Below, piece after piece: positions 18,776 through 27,016 of a DNA stretch of 64,000 nucleotides. The notes beneath the pieces are model-generated. The model had not been told where the DNA came from. It made no database searches and saw only the letters and a list, made by a program, of their open reading frames with translations. Location of the stretch: positions 124,001 to 188,000 of the forward strand of contig CAWKFQ010000012.1 of NCBI GenBank assembly GCA_963848955.1, in the 5' to 3' direction. Position 1 is the first letter of the stretch; each line of letters opens with the position of its first letter. Source of the stretch: DASUPK01 sp963848955. GTDB lineage: Bacteria; Actinomycetota; Thermoleophilia; Solirubrobacterales; 70-9. The translations under genes were made by a program, and so were the position numbers.

Positions 18776-20413
18776 ATGACCCCAGATCGAACCAACCACG
18801 AGGAGAGCGCCCGAGAGGCGCGGGCGATGGATGAGGTCATCCGGCTCGAGGACGTGCAGCGGGTCACCGAGTCGGCGCTCGCGTACCTCGACCTCGACGA
18901 TCTCCTCAGGGAGTTGCTCGACCGTGTCGCTGACATCCTCGAGGTGGACACCGCGGCCGTCCTTCTGATCGAGGAGGGGGGCCGGACGCTCGCCGCCCGG
19001 GCCGCGAGGGGCCTCGAGGAGGAGGTGGAGCGCGGATTTCGCCTGCCCGTCGGCCGTGGCTTCGCGGGGCGGGTCGCATTCACCCGGGAGCCGGTGGTGA
19101 TCGAGGATCTGGAGCAGTCGCCGATCCAGCCGGTCAACCCGCTCTTCAAGGAGAAGGGAGTCCGCTCGCTGCTCGGGGTCCCGCTGGTGGTCGAGGGGGA
19201 GGTGATCGGCGTCCTGCACGTCGGTTCACTGACGCGGCGAGAGTTCCACGAGAGCGACATCGAGCTGCTCCAGCTGGTCGCGAACCGGGTGGCGCTCTCG
19301 ATCGAGCGCTCGAGGCTGATGGTCCAGGGCCAGATCGCGGCGACGCTCCAGCGCAGCCTGCTTCCTCGCAGGCTCCCCCAGGTGCCCGGGTTGCGGATGG
19401 CGGCCAGGTATCTGCCGGCAGCGGATGAGTCCGCGGTGGGCGGCGACTGGTACGACGTGATCGAGCTCAACAACCAGTGCATCGGCTTTGTGATCGGCGA
19501 CGTGGCCGGCCACGGGATGGCCGCCGCGACCTTCATGGGCCAGCTGCGCAGCGCGATCCGCGCGTACGCACTCGACACCTCGGGCCCGGGGGAGGTGATC
19601 ACCAAGCTGGCGGAGTTCTCGGACCGGATGCACACGCGCATGGCCACGGTGATCTACGCGACGCTCAACCTGAGCACCTGGGAGGTCCGATTCGCACGCG
19701 CTGGTCACCCGTATCCGCTGCTGCTGCGCACGGACGGAAGCGCCGATTTCCTCTCGGAGACAGGGGGCCCGCCGCTCGGGGCCGTCGGGGGCCAGACCTA
19801 TGACGAGCAGAAGCTGACCCTCCTGCCCGGTGAGACCCTCGTGCTCTACACCGATGGGTTGATCGAGCGCCGAGGGAGCAAGCTCTCTGACGGGGAGACC
19901 GCCCTGGTCGAGGTGGCGTCCTCCGCGCCGGATGAGCCCGAGCTGAAATGCCAGGCGATCACCTCCAGGCTCACCGAGGACACGGCGATCGCCGATGACA
20001 TCGCAATCCTCACGGTGCAGACCGTCGGCCTCCACGAGCTGCTCGAGGTCGAGGTGCCGGCGGTGCCGGCGCAGCTGGCGACGGCTCGGCACCTGATCAG
20101 GCGGTGGGTGGAGGCCAACGACGGCACCGACGATGACTGCGCGGCATTCGCGATTGCGGTCTCGGAGGCCTGCGCCAACTCGATTGAGCACGCTTACGGC
20201 CCGCGGGACGGGACGGTCGAGGTGCGGGCTGCCCTGGTCGACGGGGAGGCGACGGTGACCATCCGCGACCATGGCGAGTGGCGCCGGCCTCGCGGAGGCA
20301 ACCGGGGGAGGGGCATCCCGATCATGCGTGAGTTCATGGATGACGTCTCGGTCGAGCGCGCGGAGGACGGAACGACGGTCAACCTCCTGCGCCGGCTGAG
20401 GGAGGAAGGTTGA
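18776..20413 (+). CDS. GAF - SpoIIE-type phosphatase - anti-sigma kinase fusion
   Basis: 545 aa. Residues ~20-175 are a GAF domain (ALAYLDLDDLLRELLDRVADIL...). Residues ~195-395 are a PP2C/SpoIIE phosphatase with GGDWYDVI, GDVAGHGMAAA, ARAGHPYPLL, LYTDGLIERR and the final DDIAILTV. The last ~120 residues are an RsbW-like HATPase (SEACANSIEHAYG, GRGIPIMREFMDDV). It can therefore both dephosphorylate a STAS antagonist and phosphorylate it or bind a sigma factor. Start taken at ATG 18776; ATG 18827 is possible. Ends overlapping the STAS gene by 4 bp, its likely partner. Confidence 0.92.
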   Translation: MTPDRTNHEESAREARAMDEVIRLEDVQRVTESALAYLDLDDLLRELLDRVADILEVDTAAVLLIEEGGRTLAARAARGLEEEVERGFRLPVGRGFAGRVAFTREPVVIEDLEQSPIQPVNPLFKEKGVRSLLGVPLVVEGEVIGVLHVGSLTRREFHESDIELLQLVANRVALSIERSRLMVQGQIAATLQRSLLPRRLPQVPGLRMAARYLPAADESAVGGDWYDVIELNNQCIGFVIGDVAGHGMAAATFMGQLRSAIRAYALDTSGPGEVITKLAEFSDRMHTRMATVIYATLNLSTWEVRFARAGHPYPLLLRTDGSADFLSETGGPPLGAVGGQTYDEQKLTLLPGETLVLYTDGLIERRGSKLSDGETALVEVASSAPDEPELKCQAITSRLTEDTAIADDIAILTVQTVGLHELLEVEVPAVPAQLATARHLIRRWVEANDGTDDDCAAFAIAVSEACANSIEHAYGPRDGTVEVRAALVDGEATVTIRDHGEWRRPRGGNRGRGIPIMREFMDDVSVERAEDGTTVNLLRRLREEG

Positions 20414-20790
20414 GGCCGCAGCTCGCCCGGCTCTCGCTCGAGAGCCAGGGAGACATCGAGCTGGCTCGCGTTGCGGGAGAGGTGGACGCCTCGAACGTTG
20501 ACGACCTGAGCCAGCAGCTGCTCGAAGCCGTGCCCAACCAGGCGCGCGCCCTCGTGCTGGATCTCAGCGAGACCAGCTACATCGACAGCTCGGGAATCAG
20601 CCTGATCTTCGACGCGGCGGCCCGGCTGCGAAACCGCCGCCAGGAGCTGCGACTGGTGGTCACGCCGCGCTCATTCGTCGGTGAGGTGCTCGCCGCGGTC
20701 TCGATGGAGCAGTCGGTCGCCATCGACCCGGCTCTCGACGAAGCCCTGCAGGCGATCGGCGGCGCGGACGGCTCGGACCGCTCGGACTAA
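20410..20790 (+). CDS. STAS-domain anti-anti-sigma factor
   Basis: 126 aa, TTG start overlapping the previous stop. RsbV/SpoIIAA-like: LARVAGEVDASNVDDL, then LDLSETSYIDSSGISLIF with the phosphorylatable Ser in the DSSG loop. Cotranscribed with the upstream phosphatase/kinase fusion, forming a compact partner-switching pair. The sigma factor it controls is not in this window; the ECF factor at 41 kb has its own C-terminal control domain. Confidence 0.9.
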   Translation: MRPQLARLSLESQGDIELARVAGEVDASNVDDLSQQLLEAVPNQARALVLDLSETSYIDSSGISLIFDAAARLRNRRQELRLVVTPRSFVGEVLAAVSMEQSVAIDPALDEALQAIGGADGSDRSD

Positions 20791-21372
20791 GCCGTCTCGC
20801 TGAAGTCGCTCTTGCCGGCGCTCTCGTATGACGCTCAACGTGTAGCGCCCGATCTGGAGCTCGTCCCCGTCCGCCAGCGGGCTCCAATCGACCTGCTCTC
20901 CGTTGACGCTGATGCCGTTCATCGAGCGGTCGTCGAGAACGCGCAGTTCGCCCTCCGGCGTCTGCACGATGACGGCATGTCGGCGCGAAACGGTCGGGTC
21001 ATCGAGCCTGATGTCCGCCGAGCGGCTGCGGCCGATTCGCGACCAGCCGGCCGAGAGCTGGATCACGCGCGAGCGCCCGTCCGCGAACATGGCCAGGTAC
21101 TTCCCGGGTTCGGTGATCGACTCGCGCACGCCGTCGAGCCAGTCCGTCGGCTTGGCGACCGGGCGTGAGATGGCGATGCTATTCAGGGTGGGCTGCTCGA
21201 AGAGGGAGGACCGGCGGAAATCGGTGCCGCCGCAGTTGGGGCAATGCGGGATCGATTCGGCCGGCTCGAAGGAAACCGGGAAGGAGCACCCCTGACAAAC
21301 GAAGGAACCAACGCCGCCGGCGGTTTCTCCCGCGTGGTGGACGTCGTCCGCGCTCTGTCGTGTTAGGGCCAT
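20787..21372 (-). CDS. FHA-domain protein with N-terminal zinc ribbon (probable frameshift at ~20826)
   Basis: About 195 aa. Residues 26-47 hold a zinc ribbon (CQGC, CPNC). Residues ~95-190 form an FHA domain with SRIGRSRSADIRLDDPTVSRRHAVI and NGISVNGEQV, which binds phosphothreonine. As read, the frame runs 120 bp into the convergent STAS gene with an unnatural Arg-rich tail. Dropping one base near 20826 instead gives ...SVIESAGKSDFSETA and a stop at 20787, right at the STAS stop. I favour that end. Resembles GarA-like substrates of Ser/Thr kinases. Confidence 0.78.
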
Positions 21373-21536
21373 CCGGAGGGGGTGACGCGATAGTACCCCC
21401 AGTACTGCGTAATGGCCAAGTCATTTTGTGCAGGCAGTACGGAAAGTCCAGGTTTTCCAGGCGGCATTGGCGGATGGGTTTGTTCGCCCGGCGGTGAGAC
21501 GGGGGAGGGGTCCCGTCCGTCTAGAATCGCGCGGCC

Positions 21537-22040
21537 GTGGGGCCGATCACCGTGACCACCTCCATCGACGCTCCGCGCGAGCGCGTCTTCGACTTCATCT
21601 GTGACCTGGCCACCCGCCCGAGCTGGATCGACCATTTCGCCGACGACTACAGGGTGGAGCGCATTCCCGCCTCCGGCCGCGGTGCCGCGGCCCGGTTCCG
21701 GGTCGACGCTCCGGCCGGGGTCCGCTACATGGAGACGGTGATCGCGGACGCGGATCGCCCCTCCGGGGTGGTCGAACACGCCCGCGGAGGTCGGCTCGAC
21801 CGCATTCCGATGCGCCTGGTCTGGGAGCTCGAGGCGGGCCCGACCACGACCGTGAGGCTGACGTTCTGGACGGCCCCTACGTCGAGCTTCGATCGAATCA
21901 GGGAGATCGGGCGGGAGCGCTGGTGGCGCCGGCGCTGGACGAAGGCTCTGGCGCGCATGCGGGACGTGATCGAGTCCGGTGCGCAGGTACCCCGGGTCGA
22001 GATCGCCGGTGGTGATCGTGTCCCCAGCATCGCTGGATAG
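21537..22040 (+). CDS. SRPBCC (START/polyketide cyclase-like) family protein
   Basis: 167 aa, GTG start. Begins with the typical ITVTTSIDAPRERVFDFICDL...PSWIDHF pattern of SRPBCC folds, a hydrophobic-cavity binding domain. Pairs of beta strands and a C-terminal long helix (RERWWRRRWTKALARMRDVI) follow. No catalytic residues are evident, so ligand binding or lipid handling is all that can be said. It overlaps nothing; the lipoprotein gene starts 13 bp after it. Confidence 0.8.
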   Translation: MGPITVTTSIDAPRERVFDFICDLATRPSWIDHFADDYRVERIPASGRGAAARFRVDAPAGVRYMETVIADADRPSGVVEHARGGRLDRIPMRLVWELEAGPTTTVRLTFWTAPTSSFDRIREIGRERWWRRRWTKALARMRDVIESGAQVPRVEIAGGDRVPSIAG

Positions 22041-22053
22041 ACTGCGCGCCCTC

Positions 22054-22599
22054 ATGCGCCCCGGCCACCAGCGCGTAGCCCTGGCCCTCGCGTTCGTCCT
22101 CGCCCTGGTCGGCGTGGCAGGCTGCGGCAATTCGCCCGGTAAGGAGGGCGACGAGGGAGTGCCCATCCAGCTCGGCGAGCTCGAGATCAACGTCCAGCTG
22201 ACACGCTTCCTGAACCCGACCGACCACGAGGACAAGAACTATCTGGCCGGGCAGACCATTCCCACCCCGGCGGGGAAGGCGTACCTCGGCATCTTCCTGA
22301 CGATGAAGAACCACAGCGATGAGGAGACCGGCCTGCCCTCCACGGCTCAGATGACGGTCGTCGACACGACTGGTGCGGGCTACGAGGCCATTCCCAGCCA
22401 CACACCGTTCGCTGCACCGCTGGGCACCACGCTCGCCGGGCATGGCGTGATCCCGGTGCCCGATTCCCCGGGCGACAGCGGGCCCACGCAGGGCGCCATC
22501 GTCCTCTTCCTGGTCGATGAGGGCATCAGCGAGAACCGTCCGCTGAAGCTCGAGATCGAGCACGACGGCGAGACCGGCGACGTCACGCTTGATATCTAG
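22054..22599 (+). CDS. Putative lipoprotein
   Basis: 181 aa from ATG 22054. Signal sequence with basic start (MRPGHQR), hydrophobic core and lipobox VAGC, so it should be lipid-anchored outside the membrane. The mature part looks like an immunoglobulin-like beta sandwich (DUF4352-type): KAYLGIFLTMKNHSDEE and a later ...VDEGISENRPLKLEIEH. Followed by a small membrane-protein gene. Confidence 0.75.
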   Translation: MRPGHQRVALALAFVLALVGVAGCGNSPGKEGDEGVPIQLGELEINVQLTRFLNPTDHEDKNYLAGQTIPTPAGKAYLGIFLTMKNHSDEETGLPSTAQMTVVDTTGAGYEAIPSHTPFAAPLGTTLAGHGVIPVPDSPGDSGPTQGAIVLFLVDEGISENRPLKLEIEHDGETGDVTLDI

Positions 22600-22624
22600 G
22601 GCGGCGCCCGGCGCCCCCGGCCCG

Positions 22625-22942
22625 ATGACGAGGACCCAGCTCCAGGCGCTGCTCGTCATCGGAGCTATAGGTGCCGGGCTGGCCTTGATCCAGCTCCTGG
22701 GTCTTGCCGGTGGCCTCGTCGGCGTCGGGCTGATGGCCTTCGCGACGATCCTCAGCGCGCCCGCCGCTCCGGAGCCCGGCGCTCGTGGGCTCAACTGGTG
22801 GGCGCTGCTCGCCGGCGGAACGGCGCTCGCCCTGATCGGTGTACCGCTCAGCCTGGTGCTCGAGGCCCCAGGCGGCCTGCTCACCGCGATCGGCGGTGGC
22901 ATGGCGATCGTCGGCGTTGTGTTCGGCTATCCGTCTACTTGA
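22625..22942 (+). CDS. Small membrane protein
   Basis: 105 aa, ATG 22625 (a TTG at 22589 overlapping the previous gene is possible). Three or four hydrophobic segments: LLVIGAIGAGLALIQLLGLAG, GLVGVGLMAFATIL, WWALLAGGTALALIGVPLSLV and AIGGGMAIVGVVFG. No motif. Ends overlapping the convergent penicillin-binding protein by 8 bp. Function unknown. Confidence 0.6.
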   Translation: MTRTQLQALLVIGAIGAGLALIQLLGLAGGLVGVGLMAFATILSAPAAPEPGARGLNWWALLAGGTALALIGVPLSLVLEAPGGLLTAIGGGMAIVGVVFGYPST

Positions 22943-24803
22943 GGGCCGCCGTCAGGATGTTGCTGGCGATCGGCGCCGCCGTCGACCCACCGTCACCCGA
23001 GGCGTCGATCAGCATCACCGCGACGGCGAGTTTCGGATGCCGGGCGGGGGCGAAGCAGATGAACCAGCCGTCGACGATCTGCTCGACGGTGTTCTCCTCA
23101 CCCGGCGGGGCAGGCGGTTGACCAGGCTTCGGGCCGAGCTCGGCGGTGCCGGTCTTGCCTGCCACCTGGATGCCCGGGATGTTCGCCGCGACGCCGGTGC
23201 CCGAGGTGACGACGGCGCGCATCAGCCCGGTGAGGACCTTGGCGTTTTCCTTGGAGGTGACCTGGACGGGCTTGGCATCGCTCTTCAGCCCCGGGTCCTT
23301 GACGATCGACGTCGGGCTGCGCACTCCGCCGTTGGCGACGGTCTGGGCGACGGATGCCATGCCGAGCGGGGTGGCGAGCACCTGGCCCTGTCCGAAGGCC
23401 GTCACCGACAGGTCGGTATGGCTCGTGTCGTCGCTGAAGTCCGTGGGCATCGTCATGCCGTTCGGATCGGTGGCGGCGGTCGCGGCGGCGTTGTAGAGAC
23501 TCGGCTTCTCGTTCCAGCCGTACTGCTCGGCCGTCTGGACCAGGCGCTCGGCCCCGACCTTGACGCCGAGAGGCGCGAAGACCGTGTTGCACGACTTGGC
23601 GAACGCCTGCACGAACGTGCCGCCACAGGCCTCGTCGTGGGCGTTGTGGACGACGCGGGCGCCGTTCTGCGGATCGGGGTTGATCTCGGTGAGCACCGGG
23701 AAGTTGTCGGTGAGCTTCACGTCATGGCCTTCCAGGGCGGCGGTCGTCGTGATCACCTTGAACGTCGAGCCCGGGGGCTGCGGGGAGGAGTAGGCGGATC
23801 CCGCGAGCCCCAGGACGTCGCCGTTGCGCGCGTTGAGCACGACGGCCCCGCCCGACTGGCCACCGAGCGCATTCACGGTGATCGTCTGGATGCGCGGGTC
23901 GATCGTCGTTCGCACCGGCTGCCCGGGCGTCCCCTGCGCCGTTGCGAGGACCCGGCCCTGCGTCGACCGAGGCACGTCGAGCTGCGGGCTGCTCGCCTTC
24001 ACCGCCAGCAGCTCCCCGCTGGGCGTGCCCGAGAGACGCGGGTTGAAGGCCAGTTCGAGCCCGCTGATGCCCGTGCTCTCGTTCGTGGGGTAGCCGGCCC
24101 GCTGCAGCTTCGCCTGTTGTTCGGAATCGGCTGCCCCCGTTTCGCCGGCGACGTCGATGGCGTCCGAGCCCAGCGGGTGCGAGCGGCCGTCGACCGGTCC
24201 CGTGGCGAGCGCGATGTGGTGCTTGGCCATGATCGGCGCGCGCCTGCCCAGCTCGAGACGACGACCGACCTGCTCGCCTGGCTGCAGATTGGGGAAGGTC
24301 AGATACGGTGCCCACGCGACCTTGCCGCCGTCGATCGGCAGCCGCAGAACCCCGTCGACCTTGCCGAACAGCCGCGTCCGCACCCCAAGCTGAACGTCGA
24401 CGACGTCCGTTCCGTTGACGCTCTTGGGGCCGTCCGCGTCGCCGGGATCGATCGCGGTGGCGGTGGCGGCCTGCTGGGCTTCTCGGTACGCGGAGGCGAG
24501 CTCGGCGGCGGAGTACCGGGCCTGGGCCGAATCGGACAGCTCGTCGCGCATCGACTTGAAGTCCTGATGGGCCCAGGCCTCCACGAAGCGATTCGCCATG
24601 TCCCGCTCAGGGTCACCGGCGGCGCTGATCACCCCGAGGATGAACGCGATGAGGGCGACGATCGCAAGCGGTAGAGCCCTTTGGCGCAGCCGGCGCTGTC
24701 GCTCCGAGAGTGGACCCCGCTGGGCGCGAGGATCGCGGGCGATCCCCCGTGGCGGCGGGTCCTCCCGTCCTCGCTGCCGTGACCGTGTCACGGGGGGATT
24801 CAC
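22935..24803 (-). CDS. Penicillin-binding protein, transpeptidase with MecA-N/NTF2-like domain
   Basis: 622 aa from GTG 24803, chosen because an upstream start would run into the divergent protease gene. One N-terminal membrane anchor (LPLAIVALIAFILGVISAA), an NTF2-like MecA-N domain (~residues 45-150), a dimerisation segment, then the transpeptidase: SxxK as S346-T-F-K349 after QPPG, SCN, and KTGTAE near residue 550. It cross-links peptidoglycan outside the membrane (class B PBP). Similar to PbpA/FtsI-like actinobacterial proteins; a dedicated division role cannot be claimed, since no rodA/ftsW lies beside it. Confidence 0.9.
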   Translation of the reverse strand: MNPPVTRSRQRGREDPPPRGIARDPRAQRGPLSERQRRLRQRALPLAIVALIAFILGVISAAGDPERDMANRFVEAWAHQDFKSMRDELSDSAQARYSAAELASAYREAQQAATATAIDPGDADGPKSVNGTDVVDVQLGVRTRLFGKVDGVLRLPIDGGKVAWAPYLTFPNLQPGEQVGRRLELGRRAPIMAKHHIALATGPVDGRSHPLGSDAIDVAGETGAADSEQQAKLQRAGYPTNESTGISGLELAFNPRLSGTPSGELLAVKASSPQLDVPRSTQGRVLATAQGTPGQPVRTTIDPRIQTITVNALGGQSGGAVVLNARNGDVLGLAGSAYSSPQPPGSTFKVITTTAALEGHDVKLTDNFPVLTEINPDPQNGARVVHNAHDEACGGTFVQAFAKSCNTVFAPLGVKVGAERLVQTAEQYGWNEKPSLYNAAATAATDPNGMTMPTDFSDDTSHTDLSVTAFGQGQVLATPLGMASVAQTVANGGVRSPTSIVKDPGLKSDAKPVQVTSKENAKVLTGLMRAVVTSGTGVAANIPGIQVAGKTGTAELGPKPGQPPAPPGEENTVEQIVDGWFICFAPARHPKLAVAVMLIDASGDGGSTAAPIASNILTAALK

Positions 24804-24845
24804 GCGGGCAAAGGTAGTGGCTCGTACGCTTGTATTCGGGAAACC

Positions 24846-26006
24846 GTGACCGGCCTCGACTGGGTGATCATCGCCTTCTCCCTGGCCATGGCCTGGTGGG
24901 GCTACCAGCAGGGGCTGATCGTAGGGGTGCTGAGCCTCGGCGGCTTCGCGATCGGGGCATTTCTCGGCAGCCGGCTCGGCCCCGCCCTGTTGCCGGAAGG
25001 CTCGCACTCCCCCTACGCGCCCGCCACGGCGCTCGCCGGCGCGCTCCTGGCCGGAGGACTCGTCGCCGTCTCAATGGAGGGGCTGGCCGTCGCCGCACGC
25101 CGGCGGCTGATCGGCGCGGCCGGACGCCGGCGGGGCGTGGCGATAGCCGAGTCCTCTGGCGGTGCCGCGCTCCTGGTGGCGCTGGCCCTCGGGCTCGCCT
25201 GGCTGTTCGGCGCCGTGGCGCTCAACGCGCCGGGAGCGAAGGGGCTGCGAGAGGCCGTCCAGCAGTCGGCGATCCTGCGGGCGCTCAACGGCGCCTTCCC
25301 GCCCTCCAGCGCGTTGATCAACGCGCTCCACCGAATCGACCCCAGGCTCTCGGTCCAGGGCCCGAGCCCGGACGTCGCTGCGCCGGACTCGAAGATCGGC
25401 CGGGATCCCGATGTGCGGGCGGCATCCGACAGCGTGGTGCGGGTGCTGGGCACGGCGTGCGGCCTCGGCGTCGAGGGATCGGGCTGGGTCGCCGCCCCGG
25501 ACCTCGTGGTTACGAACGCCCACGTGGTGGCCGGAGAGACCGACACGACCGTGACCCCCGCCGGCTCCGGCTCATCGCTCGACGCGACCCCCGTCCACTA
25601 CGACCCCACCAACGACCTCGCACTGCTGCGCGTGAACGGCCTGGATGACGGCCCTCTCTCGTTCGCCCCCGATGTCCGAAGCGGGACCCCCGGCGCCGTC
25701 ATCGGCTATCCGGAGAACGGGCCGCTGACGATCACCCCGGCGCGGGTCGGGGCAACGGGTCCCGTCATCACCCAGGACTCCTACGGCCGCGGGCCGGTGA
25801 CCCGCCAGCTCACGGCGCTGCGCGGCGACGTTCGCAGCGGCAACTCGGGCGGGCCGCTGGTGGACGGCAACGGCAGAGTGATGGGCACCGTCTTCGCGGC
25901 CACGACGGAGGGGAAGCCGGGCGGCTACGCGGTGCCGAACAGCGTTGTCGCGAGCGAGCTCAGCGACGCGACGGGCGCCGTCAGCACCGGCCCGTGCACG
26001 CGCTAG
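24846..26006 (+). CDS. MarP-like membrane serine protease
   Basis: 386 aa, GTG start. The N-terminal ~170 residues are a CvpA-like membrane domain with four hydrophobic segments. The C-terminal trypsin-like domain has the full triad: His226 (TNAHVV), Asp257 (NDLALL) and Ser334 (GNSGGP). This layout is that of MarP, the periplasmic protease required for acid and oxidative stress resistance in mycobacteria (family knowledge). Divergent from the penicillin-binding protein (43 bp), so the two may share a control region, which would fit cell-wall stress. Confidence 0.88.
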   Translation: MTGLDWVIIAFSLAMAWWGYQQGLIVGVLSLGGFAIGAFLGSRLGPALLPEGSHSPYAPATALAGALLAGGLVAVSMEGLAVAARRRLIGAAGRRRGVAIAESSGGAALLVALALGLAWLFGAVALNAPGAKGLREAVQQSAILRALNGAFPPSSALINALHRIDPRLSVQGPSPDVAAPDSKIGRDPDVRAASDSVVRVLGTACGLGVEGSGWVAAPDLVVTNAHVVAGETDTTVTPAGSGSSLDATPVHYDPTNDLALLRVNGLDDGPLSFAPDVRSGTPGAVIGYPENGPLTITPARVGATGPVITQDSYGRGPVTRQLTALRGDVRSGNSGGPLVDGNGRVMGTVFAATTEGKPGGYAVPNSVVASELSDATGAVSTGPCTR

Positions 26007-26077
26007 TCGTGCGAGGGGCGCGTAAGCGCCCCGTTTGATGCTGGCCGGTCCCTTACCTTCAGTAAGCTCTAGTCGAA

Positions 26078-26434
26078 GTGAGATCTCAAGGGCGCATCGG
26101 CCGAGCCAGGGGAGCGGCCAAGCCCAAACAAGTGTGTCCTCACTTCCACGGCGCGGTGGAGCTGATCGGACGTCGCTGGGCCGGCGCGATCCTCTACGCG
26201 CTCACCGATGGGCCGCTCCACTTCGCGGAGCTCAAGGAGGCTGTCCCGGGTATGTCCGATCGGCTCCTCTCCCACCGGCTCAAGGAGCTGGAGGAGGCCG
26301 GTCTGGTCAGGCGGGAGGTCCAGGAGGCCGGCAAGCGCGTCCGGGTGAGCTACGAGCTCACCCAGAAGGGCCACTCGCTCGAGCCGGTGATGGGCGGGCT
26401 TCGCGAGTGGGCCCGCGCCTGGCACCGCGCCTAG
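26078..26434 (+). CDS. HxlR-family transcriptional regulator
   Basis: 118 aa, GTG start. Compact winged helix with the HxlR pattern: Cys near the N-terminus (VCPHFHGAVELIGRRWAGAIL), GPLHFAELKEAVPGMSDRLLSHRLKELEEAGLVRR, then a beta wing and YELTQKGHSLEPVM. Cys20 is where redox or electrophile sensing occurs in some members. Target genes are unknown; it converges on the GGCT-like gene. Confidence 0.88.
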   Translation: MRSQGRIGRARGAAKPKQVCPHFHGAVELIGRRWAGAILYALTDGPLHFAELKEAVPGMSDRLLSHRLKELEEAGLVRREVQEAGKRVRVSYELTQKGHSLEPVMGGLREWARAWHRA

Positions 26435-26442
26435 ATCGAGAT

Positions 26443-27016
26443 TCACCAAGCCCTGGGGTTGCCGTCCGGGATCTTGTCGATCACCAGCTTCGCCTCGACG
26501 CGCTCGACCGGGTATGGAGTGGTCGATAGATAGTGCTCGAGCTCCTCCTTCCCCAGCCCGCTCGAATCCTCGTTCGACCGCTGAGGCATAGGTGTCGAGG
26601 ATCACCGCGTCGTCCGGTGGGTCCGGCGCGAAGTGGAACGGCTTCGCCCTGTAGGTGACGATGCGCTCGGGGAGGTCCTGTCCCTCGACCAAGCCCGTGA
26701 CCTCGACCCGGTCGTAGCGGATCTCGCGGATGTCGAGGCGGTCGAGCTCGGCCTCAGTGAGCTCGATCACCACGCCGTTGACCGGCCCCGCGTCGTCCTC
26801 GCCCTCCTCGACGTTGAGCCCGAGGATCCACTCCGGTCGCCAGCCGGCGTCGCACTCGAAGGTCTTCTCGCAGGTCAGGTTGTCGCGGCGCTGGGAGAAG
26901 CGCCGGCGCCAGTCGTGCAGCCGGGCAGTTCGTACCTCGCCGACGCGCCTGCCAAGGGTCATGGAGGCGCTGTCGGCGAGCACGAGCGATCCGTATCCGA
27001 AGAGCCCGAGGCTCAT
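26443..27016 (-). CDS. Gamma-glutamylcyclotransferase-like protein (frameshift at ~26558)
   Basis: ~190 aa. LFGYGSLV at the N-terminus is the substrate-binding loop of the GGCT/ChaC fold, followed by ...GRRVGEVRTARLHDWRR. Near the C-terminus one extra base in the CCC at 26557-26559 breaks the frame; without it the protein reads VERGFERLGKEELEHYLST...PDGNPRAW and stops at 26443. Start ATG 27016 overlaps the probable end of the helicase gene (ATGA), so it is cotranscribed with it. Substrate unknown. Confidence 0.75.

Noticed and set aside
21390..21440. Three AGTAC copies upstream of the FHA gene as an operator
   Set aside because: Too short and irregularly spaced to support.
22839..24674. Long plus-strand open frame antisense to the penicillin-binding protein
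   Set aside because: Arg/Gly/Ala-rich with no family pattern; it is the GC-rich mirror of a clear PBP with SxxK, SxN and KTG motifs.
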